DNA from: DASUZB01 sp036377075
GTDB lineage: Bacteria > Actinomycetota > CALGFH01
Direction of reading: 5' to 3'
Assembly: GCA_036377075.1 (NCBI GenBank)
Contig: DASUZB010000187.1
Location: 1-31,938 of the forward strand
Length of the DNA stretch: 31,938 nt
Part shown: piece by piece, positions 14,315 to 22,000 of the stretch
How the letters are laid out: every line of letters begins with the position of its first letter
Position numbering within the stretch: the first letter of the stretch is position 1
Program-made: the position numbers and the translations under genes
Notes under the pieces: model-generated
Database searches by the model: none
Told to the model about the DNA's origin: nothing
Seen by the model: the letters and a program-made list of their open reading frames with translations, nothing else

Positions 14315-14588
14315 CCTCATCGTCCGGCTGAAGGACTTCTGGTACCCACGGCGCTGGGAAGCCGTCGCTCCAACCAGGTACGGGATCCACCACGCCGCCG
14401 CGTTCCCGCGGGGCGTCTGCTATGCTCGATTCGTTCCCCTTGCCGTGGGAGCGTTCTGCTCTCGCGGTCGTCACCGGCTACGGACCCCTTTCTTCTGCTC
14501 GTCGGGTCCGGTATCGCCAGGGCTGAGCGTCGTGCCGCATCGTGGCGTCCACTCGGCCGATGAACACCGAACGGAGTGTCCTTCTTCC
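14315..14588 (+). other. Long non-coding leader region upstream of the DEAD-box helicase
   Basis: No convincing gene lies in these 274 bases. A nested hairpin is visible near 14339-14376: outer CTGGT/ACCAG and inner ACGGC/GCCGT with an 8-base loop. It could end the lipoprotein transcript or belong to the helicase leader. A weak -10-like TATGCT occurs near 14419. Leaders of DEAD-box helicase genes are often regulatory, but nothing here proves that. Confidence 0.35.
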
Positions 14589-15821
14589 TTGTCCGTATCC
14601 CACACTGCCTTCCGTCCCTCCAACGCCCCATCCAGCGGCTCCTTCGCCGAACTCGGCGTGCCGCGGGCCCTCGCCGGCGTACTCGCCCGGAACGGGATCA
14701 CCGCCCCGCGACCCATCCAGGCCCTGACCCTGCCCGACGCGCTCGCTGGGCGCGACGTCCTCGGCCGGGCCGAGACGGGCTCGGGCAAGACCCTGGCGTT
14801 CGGGTTGCCAATGCTGACCCGGCTCGCGGCGGCGCGCGCCGTCCCGCGCTCGCCAACGCCGCGCGGCTTGGTGCTCGTGCCCACCAGGGAGCTGGCCCGG
14901 CAGGTCCGTGACGAGCTCGCCCCGCTGGCGGCCGCTCTCGGCCTGAAGCTGCTCGCCGTCTACGGCGGCGCCCCGATCCGCGCGCAGGTCCAGGCGCTGC
15001 GGCGCGGGACCGACGTGGTGGTCGCGACCCCCGGCCGGCTCACCGACCTCTACCGGCAGGGCGTCTGCTCGCTGGACGCCGTCACCATCACCGTGCTCGA
15101 CGAGGCCGACCACATGGCCGACATGGGCTTCCTGCCACAGGTGACCTGGCTGCTCGACCGCGTGCCGGCTGGTGGGCAGCGGCTGCTGTTCTCCGCCACG
15201 CTCGACCACGAGGTCGCCACGATCGTCCGCCGCTACCTCGCCGACCCCGCGCGCCACACGGTTACCCAGTCGAGCGCGACCCCGGCGAGGATGGACCACC
15301 AGTTCCGCGCGGTCACCGCGGCGGGGAAGGTCGCGGCCGCCGCCGAGCTGGCCACCGGCCACCGCCGGGTCCTGCTGTTCGTGCGCACCAAGCACGGCGC
15401 CACGCGGCTCACCCGCCAGCTCGGCCGGGCCGGCGTGCGGGCCGGCGCCCTCCACGGCAACCTGGCCCAGAACGCCAGGCAGCGTGCCCTGGCGGCGTTC
15501 TCCACCGGCACCGTGCCGGTGCTGGTGGCCACCGACATCGCCGCGCGTGGCATCCACGTCGACGACGTCGACCTGGTCGTGCATTTCGACCCGCCCGCCG
15601 AGGCCAAGGGCTACCTGCACCGATCCGGTCGGACCGCCCGCGCGGGCGCGGCCGGCACCGTGGTCACGCTCGTGCTGCCCGAGCAGGCGGCCCAGGTCGC
15701 CACGCTCCGCCGGCTGGCCGGCGTCGCGCAACCCATGCGACCCGTTGCGCCGGAAGCGCGTGAACACTCAGCAGCGGCGAAAGGGCGGCGCTCCCGGCGC
15801 CGGCGCTCCACCTCCGTGTAG
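14589..15821 (+). CDS. DEAD-box ATP-dependent RNA helicase
   Basis: About 410 residues containing every motif of the family: Q motif (GITAPRPIQ), I AETGSGKT (61-68), Ia PTRELARQ, Ib TPGR, II DEAD, III SAT, V ATDIAARGI and VI HRSGRTARAG. The C-terminal tail is short and Arg/Ser-rich (KGRRSRRRR), suited to RNA binding. It unwinds RNA during ribosome assembly or mRNA turnover, often under cold stress. The start is uncertain: TTG 14589 with GGAG 11 bases upstream lies about 17 residues before the conserved SFAELGVP; in-frame starts further upstream exist. It stands alone as a transcription unit, convergent with the next small gene. Confidence 0.9.
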   Translation: MSVSHTAFRPSNAPSSGSFAELGVPRALAGVLARNGITAPRPIQALTLPDALAGRDVLGRAETGSGKTLAFGLPMLTRLAAARAVPRSPTPRGLVLVPTRELARQVRDELAPLAAALGLKLLAVYGGAPIRAQVQALRRGTDVVVATPGRLTDLYRQGVCSLDAVTITVLDEADHMADMGFLPQVTWLLDRVPAGGQRLLFSATLDHEVATIVRRYLADPARHTVTQSSATPARMDHQFRAVTAAGKVAAAAELATGHRRVLLFVRTKHGATRLTRQLGRAGVRAGALHGNLAQNARQRALAAFSTGTVPVLVATDIAARGIHVDDVDLVVHFDPPAEAKGYLHRSGRTARAGAAGTVVTLVLPEQAAQVATLRRLAGVAQPMRPVAPEAREHSAAAKGRRSRRRRSTSV

Positions 15822-15871
15822 CCGACGCCCCGCTGCTGGCGAGCAGGTGACGGTTTCTTCGAGCGCGGCGG

Positions 15872-16078
15872 CTATGCCTGCCTGCGGCGCTTCGACGGCT
15901 GCGCGGGGACCTGGTCACGATGGGCAGCGCAGTAGTCGTCAGGGTTGTAGCGGGAGAGCCTGGTCGCGCACGTCCCCGCCGCGCAGACCCGACCCTCACC
16001 GAACGAGCGGATCGTCCGTTCACTGAACGGCCAGCCCCGGCTGACGTGCAAGCTTCGGCTACTGTGGGACCTCGCCAT
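15872..16078 (-). CDS. Small Cys/His (putative zinc-binding) protein
   Basis: 68 residues. The C-terminal half holds CAAGTC then ATRLSRYNPDDYCAAH, a C-x4-C-x12-C-x2-H cluster that recurs in small uncharacterised actinobacterial proteins and probably binds zinc. The first 30 residues are basic (RSHSSRSLHVSRGWPF). ATG 16078 has AAGGGA 5 bases upstream. The frame stays open to 16360 without a good SD, so a longer form is possible but less likely. Candidate nucleic acid binding or regulatory protein; function unknown. Confidence 0.7.
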   Translation of the reverse strand: MARSHSSRSLHVSRGWPFSERTIRSFGEGRVCAAGTCATRLSRYNPDDYCAAHRDQVPAQPSKRRRQA

Positions 16079-16399
16079 CGCCGTCCCTTCGCTGTCACGA
16101 CGTCGTTCGGAGGTGGCCGACGGCACCACGACGTCGCACGCTGCTCGAACCCGGGCGAGCGCGGCGCGGACGTTGGCGCCCCATGCCCGGACAGCGTCGG
16201 AGTGCGGCCTCTGCAGCAGCGGGTAGGGAATCGAGATGCCGGTCACGACGACGGCCACGACGCTGGGCCGCCGACCCGACCGGACTCCTGGTGGCGGGCC
16301 CTCAGGGCAGGCCACCAGCGCGGCTAGTCTACGCTCGGGAGCCCCGGCACGGCGTGCCACGGGTCAGGCCGTCCAGCGTGCGAGAGGAGCTGACGTCAT
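16079..16399. other. Gene-poor stretch between two small genes
   Basis: 321 bases. The minus strand remains open in frame with the small Cys/His gene, with a protein-like stretch VVVTGISIPYPLLQRPHSDA near 16245-16175. This could be a relic or an N-terminal extension. I see no promoter or RNA gene I can support. Confidence 0.3.
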
Positions 16400-16633
16400 A
16401 TGTCGGACTTCAACGAGGTGACCTGGGATCAGGCGATGCGGCGAGGTCACGCGGCGCTGGTCGCCTCCGAAAGCCTGTACGAGGAGATCAACGAGGAGGC
16501 AGGGCGCTCGAACATCGACATCGAGAAGCACCTGCGCCGGTCGGAGGTCAGAGCTGCCCACGCCCAGGCCTGGATGGCGCTGGCCCGCGAGCTGGCCACC
16601 GAAGGCAACCGGTACGGTCAGGCAGGAACCTGA
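16400..16633 (+). CDS. Small alpha-helical orphan protein, copy B
   Basis: 77 residues, paralogue of the 7391 protein. 58 of 77 positions are identical by eye, including the full core GRSNIDIEKHLRRSEV and ALARELATEGNRYG, while the residue 30-34 loop and the N-terminal positions vary. The ATG at 16400 has GAGGAG 10 bases upstream. It is followed 23 bases later by the hemolysin III gene, so the two may be co-transcribed, whereas copy A follows two other small genes. The shared cores but different neighbours suggest a stand-alone function. No known domain. Confidence 0.75.
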   Translation: MSDFNEVTWDQAMRRGHAALVASESLYEEINEEAGRSNIDIEKHLRRSEVRAAHAQAWMALARELATEGNRYGQAGT

Positions 16634-16656
16634 TCTCGATCAGCGCTGGAGTCCCT

Positions 16657-17364
16657 GTGTCCCCTGATCCTTTGCTGCGACCTGCCTCCGGCGGCGACCC
16701 GGCGCCGGCCGAGGCGGCCGCCGAGGTCCGTGTCAAGCCTCGCCTGCGCGGGGTGTTCCACCAGTACGCCTTCTTCGTCTCGCTCGCTTCCGGCACGCTG
16801 CTGGTCCTGCTTGCCGCGACCGCCAGGGCGGGGATCGCGGTGGCCGTGTACGCCGTGTCGGTGTCGGCGTTGTTCGGGGTGAGCGCCCTGTACCACCGGG
16901 TCACCTGGACCGTGCCGGCCCGGCGCCGCATGCGGCGCTTGGACCACGCGATGATCTTCCTGCTGATCGCCGGCACCTACACGCCGGTTGGCCTCCTCGT
17001 CCTCCGAGGCACCCTGGCCGCCGTCGTGCTCGCGGTCGTGTGGGCCGGGGCGGCGGCCGGGATCGTGCTCGAACTGGCCTGGACGGGTGCGCCGAAATGG
17101 CTCGGCGGCACCGTCTACCTCGCGCTTGGCTGGGTGGCGGTGGCGGCGATGCCGCAGCTGTTCGCCCGGCTCGGCGTGGTGGGTGGGCTGCTGATCGTCG
17201 CCGGCGGGCTGGTCTACTCGGCAGGCGCGGCGGTGTACGCGCTGCGCCGCCCCGACCCGGTGCCGGCCGTGTTCGGCTACCACGAGGTCTTCCACCTGTT
17301 GGTGATCGCCGGGGTCGCCGCCCACTTCCTGGCGATCAGCCTGTACGCCCTACCCATCCGCTGA
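16657..17364 (+). CDS. Hemolysin III/PAQR family integral membrane protein
   Basis: 235 residues with seven hydrophobic helices. Family motifs are present: SALYHR (76-81), the DHAMIFLLIAGTYTP segment (96-110) and the final-helix H-E-x-F-H followed by AGVAAHF. These His and Asp residues form the zinc site of PAQR proteins, proposed to be membrane hydrolases involved in lipid homeostasis; the bacterial members are called hemolysin III. The GTG start at 16657 has GGAG 5 bases upstream. The gene overlaps the convergent STAND regulator by 15 bases at the 3' end. Confidence 0.9.
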   Translation: MSPDPLLRPASGGDPAPAEAAAEVRVKPRLRGVFHQYAFFVSLASGTLLVLLAATARAGIAVAVYAVSVSALFGVSALYHRVTWTVPARRRMRRLDHAMIFLLIAGTYTPVGLLVLRGTLAAVVLAVVWAGAAAGIVLELAWTGAPKWLGGTVYLALGWVAVAAMPQLFARLGVVGGLLIVAGGLVYSAGAAVYALRRPDPVPAVFGYHEVFHLLVIAGVAAHFLAISLYALPIR

Positions 17365-19845
17365 AGCTTCCGGGCCGCCGGGCGATTCCTGGCCGAGTGC
17401 GGCCAGCGCACGAAGGGTCACCGCTTCCTCGGCGGGCATGTCCAGTTCGCAGAACAGGCGCAGGGCCTCGCGGATCGCGGCACGCGCCTGGTCGTTGCGT
17501 CCCTGGGCGCCGTGCAGCTCGCCGAGGGCGCGCAGCGCCCAGCCCCGGATGAACGGAAAGCCGCTCTCCGCCCATGGTTCCAGCAGCGGGCGGGCCTGCG
17601 CGTGGCGGCCGAGGTGCACCAGCGCGGTACCGAGGCAGACCTCGGCGGCAGCGCCGCTCAGTCGCTCACGGGCCGGCCGCAGGACCGCCAGCGCCTGCTC
17701 GAGCAGGCCGACGGCCTGTTCGTCGCGGCCTTGCTTGATGCGCACGGCCCCAAGCTGGTACAGCAGCCTCGCCTCACCGCGGCGGCTGCCGAGTCCGCGG
17801 TGCAACCTCAGGGCCTCCTCGAAGCAGCGCCGGGCGAGCTCGAACCGGCCGTGGTTGTGGTAGAGGTCGCCAAGGCACTGCAGCACGCAGGCGCGGGCGC
17901 GCGGGCTGGCGCCGTCGCCGAGGACGGCAAGGGCGTCCTGGACCTGTCGGCGGCGCTGCTGGAACGCTGCACGGTCGCTGCGGTACACCGCCAGCGCCGC
18001 CAGGCACATCGCCCGTCCGGAGTCCTCGCCCAGTTGCTCGAAGGTGCCCAGCGCGGCCTGCCAGCAGTCGAGTGCCTCATCGTGGCGACCACCGCCCGGG
18101 CGGATGGTCTCCAGGCTGCCCAGGGACAGCAGTACGGCAGCCTCTCCCTGGGCATCCTGGGCCTGGCGGGCGGCGGCCAGGGCCTGCCCGGTACAGCGGC
18201 GCCAGTCGTCCAGGTACGTGCCGGTCGCCAGGAACTGGGTGAGGGCGCTGGTCAGCTCCCACGACAGCGCGGCCATGCCGAGGCAGGCGGCCTGGGTGAC
18301 CGCGGCGGCCAACGCGGGGCGTTCGGCCTCGAACCAGGCCAGCGGGTCGGCCAGCAGCCGATCGCCGGCCGCCGCCTCCACCGGCCAGCGGGGCGCAGCG
18401 CCGTACACCGGTTCGAGCAGCGGGTTGCCGAGCCGGGCGTCGGCGCGCTCGGCCAGGTGCAACCAGGCGCCGAACGCACGTGCCAGCGCGGCCCTCCGCT
18501 GGGCGGGTGGGTCCTCGGCCTCGGCGCGCTCGCGGGCGTGCACGCGGACCAGGTCGTGGAAGCGGTAGCGGACCAGCCCGGTGGCGTCCTGCCCAGCCAC
18601 CTCCAGCAGCCGCGCGTCCACCAGCCGGTCTGCCAGCTCCTGTGCCCGCTCGATGGGGCAGTCGAGCAGGGCGGCGGCGACCCAGGCGGCCACGTCGGGT
18701 GCTTGCAGCAACCCCAGGCGGGCGTACAGCAGCCGCGCGGCGGGCTCCAGCGCCTGGTAGCTGAGCGTCAGGCTGGCGCGGATGGCCAGTTGCCCGTGGG
18801 CCAGTTCGTCCAGCCGCCGCCGCTCGTCGGCCAGCCGGTCCACCAGCTGGGCCGGCCGCCAGTGCGGCCGCGCCGCAAGCCGGGACCCGACGATCCGCAA
18901 CGCCAGCGGCAGGTACCCGCACAGCCGTGCCAGCGCCGTGACCGCCGCCGGCTCAGCGGCAACCCGCTCTGGCCCGACGATCCGTTCCAGCAGCGCAACC
19001 GCCTGCTCCGGGTCGAGCACGTCGAGGTCGAGCAGCCGGGCGCCTTCGAGCCCGGCCAGCCGGCCCCGGCTGGTCACCAGGACCGCGCACGTCGGGCTGC
19101 CGGGCAGCAGCGGGCGGACCTGTGCCTCGCTGCCAGCGTCGTCGAGCACGACCAGCACGCGCCGGCCCGCCAGGCGGCTGCGGTAGAGGGCAGCGCGTTC
19201 CTCCACCCCTGAAGGGATCGCGGCGCCGTCCACGCCCAGCGCACGCAGGAACCACGCCAGCACCTCACCCGGGTCGAGCGGCTGCGGCCCGGCGCCGCGC
19301 AGGCTGGCGTACAGCTGCCCCTCCGGGAAGTCGGCCGCCAGCTGGTGCGCAACGTGGACGGCGAACGCGCTCTTGCCGACGCCGGCCTTGCCGGCGACCG
19401 CGGAGACCGCCACCGCGCCCGCGTCGGACCCCCCAGCCGTGGCGCCGGGCGGTCGCGCGAGCAGTTGCCGGAGCCAGCAAACCAGCTCGCTGCGGCCGAC
19501 GAAGTCGGCTACGTCCGGCGGCAGCTGGCGCGGCGCGACGCTCCCGTACGGGGAGGACAGGGGACGGGCTGGTGGCGGTCCAGGCGTGAGCAGCGGGCGT
19601 GCGGCCTCCTCGAACCGCTCGCGCTCCCACCCGGCCAGCCGTAGCGCATCGGCCAGCAGCCGAACCGACGCCCCCCGCGGTCGCCGGACCCGCCCCGCCT
19701 CGAGGTCCCGGATCGTGCGGACGCCCAACCCCGACCGCTGGCCCAGCCGCTCCTGCGTCAGCAGCCCGCGCTCCCGGTAGGCACGCAGCAGCCCGCCAAA
19801 GCCGTCGTCGCCAGCCGAGGCCGCGCCACCCGATCCCTCGGCCAT
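17350..19845 (-). CDS. STAND-type regulator: XRE helix-turn-helix, NB-ARC ATPase, TPR repeats
   Basis: 831 residues. An N-terminal XRE-type HTH is at about 16-72 (LLTQERLGQRSGLGVRTIRD). The NB-ARC domain starts near 115: Walker A GKAGVGKSA (152-160), Walker B RRVLVVLDDAG (about 228-238), sensor VTSRGR and the GxP-like GYLPLALRIVGSRL. The C-terminal half is TPR-like helical repeats (CFEEALRLHRGLGSRRGEA, LLEQALAVLR). Such proteins are signal-driven ATPase switches in actinobacteria, often controlling secondary metabolism or development. ATG 19845 has GAGGGA 5 bases upstream. No biosynthetic cluster is adjacent; the target is unknown. Confidence 0.92.
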   Translation of the reverse strand: MAEGSGGAASAGDDGFGGLLRAYRERGLLTQERLGQRSGLGVRTIRDLEAGRVRRPRGASVRLLADALRLAGWERERFEEAARPLLTPGPPPARPLSSPYGSVAPRQLPPDVADFVGRSELVCWLRQLLARPPGATAGGSDAGAVAVSAVAGKAGVGKSAFAVHVAHQLAADFPEGQLYASLRGAGPQPLDPGEVLAWFLRALGVDGAAIPSGVEERAALYRSRLAGRRVLVVLDDAGSEAQVRPLLPGSPTCAVLVTSRGRLAGLEGARLLDLDVLDPEQAVALLERIVGPERVAAEPAAVTALARLCGYLPLALRIVGSRLAARPHWRPAQLVDRLADERRRLDELAHGQLAIRASLTLSYQALEPAARLLYARLGLLQAPDVAAWVAAALLDCPIERAQELADRLVDARLLEVAGQDATGLVRYRFHDLVRVHARERAEAEDPPAQRRAALARAFGAWLHLAERADARLGNPLLEPVYGAAPRWPVEAAAGDRLLADPLAWFEAERPALAAAVTQAACLGMAALSWELTSALTQFLATGTYLDDWRRCTGQALAAARQAQDAQGEAAVLLSLGSLETIRPGGGRHDEALDCWQAALGTFEQLGEDSGRAMCLAALAVYRSDRAAFQQRRRQVQDALAVLGDGASPRARACVLQCLGDLYHNHGRFELARRCFEEALRLHRGLGSRRGEARLLYQLGAVRIKQGRDEQAVGLLEQALAVLRPARERLSGAAAEVCLGTALVHLGRHAQARPLLEPWAESGFPFIRGWALRALGELHGAQGRNDQARAAIREALRLFCELDMPAEEAVTLRALAALGQESPGGPEASADG

Positions 19846-19956
19846 GCTCGTCCCTCCACCTCCTACCGCTTCCGCGAGATCTTCCCAGTTTCCCCTCCCG
19901 GCCAGACAACGGGCCGGCTGAACCTGCCCGTCTGCTGGAAACGCGAGCCTGCCAGG

Positions 19957-20033
19957 TCGAAAGAGCAAGGGTCGCCGCCGTCAAGGCCGAGGACGGCGGC
20001 GACGTCGCGGTGACGGGCGAGCGGAGCACGTAG
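19957..20033 (+). pseudogene. Possible remnant of a RibD/dihydrofolate reductase-like domain
   Basis: A 25-codon stretch ending in AAVKAEDGGDVAVTGERST resembles the 'lKaepGgDixVxGsatLv' segment of RibD C-terminal/DHFR-like proteins, then stops at TAG 20031-20033, immediately beside the rhamnosidase remnant. The match is short and could be chance. Confidence 0.22.
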
Positions 20034-20236
20034 TCAGCCTCGGGTGACGGTGACGTCGTAGGCGCCGCCCGGGACTGTCAGCTGCACGTAGCCGTCGGCG
20101 GCTTTGGCCTGGTAGGCGATGCTCGTGCCCCGGTACCACGCGATGCGGCCGTTGACGGTGACGACGGCCTTGCCGGTGGCGGGGACGGCGATCGTGCCGC
20201 TCGTGCCGTCAGGCGTCTCGGCGTGCAGTTCGAACC
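20034..20236 (-). pseudogene. Remnant: C-terminal beta domain of an alpha-L-rhamnosidase-like protein
   Basis: Read on the minus strand down to TGA 20036-20034, about 67 codons give ETPDGTSGTIAVPATGKA, then VVTVNGRIAW and VQLTVPGGAYDVTVTRG. This is the typical C-terminal domain of bacterial alpha-L-rhamnosidases (whole proteins are about 900-1,000 residues). The catalytic (alpha/alpha)6 domain is missing; homology breaks at about 20236, where an equally truncated hydrolase begins on the opposite strand. Confidence 0.6.
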
Positions 20237-20767
20237 ACTCGGCGAGATCGCCGAAGCACGGTCGGTCGTGCGGACGGTCCGAACCCTCGGCTTCGCCGAC
20301 CGCAGCCGGATCGGCCTGGTGGGGATGAGCATGGGCGGCGTCGTCGCGGCATCGTGGCCGCCGAGGAGCCCGGCATCCGCGCGGTGTGCCTGTGGTCGCC
20401 GGCCGCCGTCGCCCCGTTCGAGGTCGGCAGCGGCTACCTCAAGGGACGCAGCATCGCCGCGGAGGTCGAAGCAAAGGGCTACTTCGACGCCGACGGCCAC
20501 CGGGTGAGCCCGGCCCTCGTCGAGGACATCACCAACCTCGACGTCTACGGGCGCTCCTGCGCCTACACCGGCCCCGTCCGCATCATCCACGGCGACCGGG
20601 ACGACGTCGCCCCCATCGCCTACGCACGCCGCTACCTCGACCACTACGGCGGCCACGCCGAGCTCGAAGTCGTCCCAGGCGCCGACCACGCGTGGAGCAC
20701 CGTCCCGCACCGCACCCGGCTGCACCAGTCCACGCTGGAGCACCTCCGCGAGCACCTTCGTCCATGA
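20230..20767 (+). pseudogene. Alpha/beta hydrolase, N-terminally truncated and frameshifted
   Basis: From about 20230 the frame reads LGEIAEARSVVRTVRTLGFADRS then IGLVGMSMGGVVAA, with the nucleophile elbow GxSxG. Just after 20349 the protein continues in another frame (VAAEEPGIRAVCLWSPAAVA ...) to TGA 20765-20767. That second part holds the catalytic Asp (HGDRDDVAP) and His (GADHAW). One missing base near 20350 explains the shift. The N-terminal strands are absent at the junction with the rhamnosidase remnant. It is of the BAAT/dienelactone-type hydrolase group, now inactive. Confidence 0.75.
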
Positions 20768-20934
20768 GGGATGAGGCCGGTGCCGTGCTGCCCGTGCCGC
20801 GGCCGCGTTGTCACCCTGGTGTTCAACGGGCCGTCGTCAGGGTTGGTGGGGATCAGGCGGCGGCGCGCGCGTCGCTCAGCGCGACGGACCGCCACCTGCC
20901 GCGTCGTCCTACAAGCTCCGCAACCAGGCGCGCA

Positions 20935-21813
20935 TCAGGCCGGCCTCACCGTTCCGGGGCTCCGCCGGGTCAGGGCCGTCAGGGTGATCACCCCGGCGGC
21001 GAGCAAGGTGATCGCGCCGAGCCCGGCGAACCCGAACGCCACCAGCGGTTCACCGACGAACGACTGCGCGACGACCGCGGCCGCGAACAGCGCGTACCCG
21101 GCCGTCGCGAAGCCCACGACCCGTTGGCGGCGCCGCTCGGTCCAGCCGGTGAACGACGCCAACCACGCCAGCGCCGGGAGGATCAGGATGCCGTGCATGG
21201 TGGCCGCGTGACCCGGCTTGAGGAACCCACCGACCAGGTAGGCGCGCTGCTGGTGCCCGGCGACCACCTCGGTGACGCCCCTGGCGATCATCACCGCTCC
21301 CAGCAGCAGGGCGACGTCCAGCGCCACGAACCCGGCCCGCACGGCCAGCCGCAGGCTCGGCGCGACCGACGGGTTCGCGCGGAACGACGCCACGGTCATC
21401 GCCGCGATGGTGACGATGAGCACGCCGCCGCCGGCCGCCAGTGCCCGTGAGACGATCGTGTCGAAGGTCGTCTCCTGGTCGAAGTGGGACGGAACCCCGC
21501 GCCACACCTGCATCGTGACCAGCGCGGTCTCCATGACGCAGGCGGTCGTGAACGCGCCCAGCAGCCAACGCCGCTCCCTCGGGCGCAGTGGCACGAACGA
21601 CGACACCCACACGATGGTGATCAGGGTCACCCCGAAGGACAGCCCGAAGGTGACGGCCTTGCGCCAAGACACCGGCCCCTCCCACGGCCCGCCGTCGACG
21701 GCGAAGACACCCAGGTGGAACAGGCCCGACGCCACCAGCGCGACGCCGATCCGGTAGCCGGCCCGCCCCAATGGCCCGGCGTCGGCCCAGAACGCTCGCA
21801 AGTCGCTGAACAT
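20935..21813 (-). CDS. Integral membrane protein of unknown function
   Basis: 292 residues with about seven to eight hydrophobic helices (for example IGVALVASGLFHLGVFA, VTFGLSFGVTLITIVWV, LVGGFLKPGHAATMHGILI). The loop HFDQETTFDT and the PGHAATMHG motif carry conserved-looking polar residues. ATG 21813 has a weak SD; a perfect 20-bp palindrome (21826-21845) lies 13 bases upstream and is a likely operator. It is divergent from the beta-lactamase-like gene. I do not recognise the family name; function unknown. Confidence 0.75.
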   Translation of the reverse strand: MFSDLRAFWADAGPLGRAGYRIGVALVASGLFHLGVFAVDGGPWEGPVSWRKAVTFGLSFGVTLITIVWVSSFVPLRPRERRWLLGAFTTACVMETALVTMQVWRGVPSHFDQETTFDTIVSRALAAGGGVLIVTIAAMTVASFRANPSVAPSLRLAVRAGFVALDVALLLGAVMIARGVTEVVAGHQQRAYLVGGFLKPGHAATMHGILILPALAWLASFTGWTERRRQRVVGFATAGYALFAAAVVAQSFVGEPLVAFGFAGLGAITLLAAGVITLTALTRRSPGTVRPA

Positions 21814-21825
21814 ACCGCCAGTCTC

Positions 21826-21845
21826 GCAATCCCCATGGGGATTGC
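21826..21845. promoter_or_regulatory. Perfect 20-bp palindrome upstream of the membrane protein gene
   Basis: GCAATCCCCATGGGGATTGC is exactly self-complementary over all 20 bases and ends 13 bases before the ATG at 21813. Its position in the leader suggests an operator for a dimeric repressor. It does not resemble the TGAAC sites on the other side of the same intergenic region. Confidence 0.65.
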
Positions 21846-21915
21846 AACGGGTCGGGGTGACCTCCCCGGTTCGCGACCTCGCGGCGCCCTCGGTTTGCGC
21901 ACGGTCGAGAACCTA

Positions 21916-21967
21916 CTTGCACAGTGTTCAAGTGGTGCGCTACCGTTCTACTTGAACATTGTTCAAG
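21916..21967 (+). promoter_or_regulatory. Promoter and two TetR-type operators of the beta-lactamase-like gene
   Basis: TTGCAC (21917-21922) and TACCGT (21941-21946), 18 bases apart, form a good promoter. Operator 1, CTTGCACAGTGTTCAAG (21916-21932), covers the -35 box with one mismatch between its arms. Operator 2, CTTGAACATTGTTCAAG (21951-21967), is a perfect 8-bp inverted repeat placed just after the -10 box. Both match the TGAACA-n-TGTTCA motif near the TetR gene at 5296. Confidence 0.75.
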
Positions 21968-22000
21968 TCGAGCCCGGGCGTGAAGAGGAAGGAGGCTGGA

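Noticed and set aside
14317..14480. Possible tRNA near the helicase leader
   Set aside because: No T-loop consensus (GTTCRA), no clear cloverleaf and no CCA; only simple hairpins are present.
20768..20934. Possible coding fragment between the hydrolase pseudogene and membrane protein
   Set aside because: None of the frames shows a recognisable motif or start signal.
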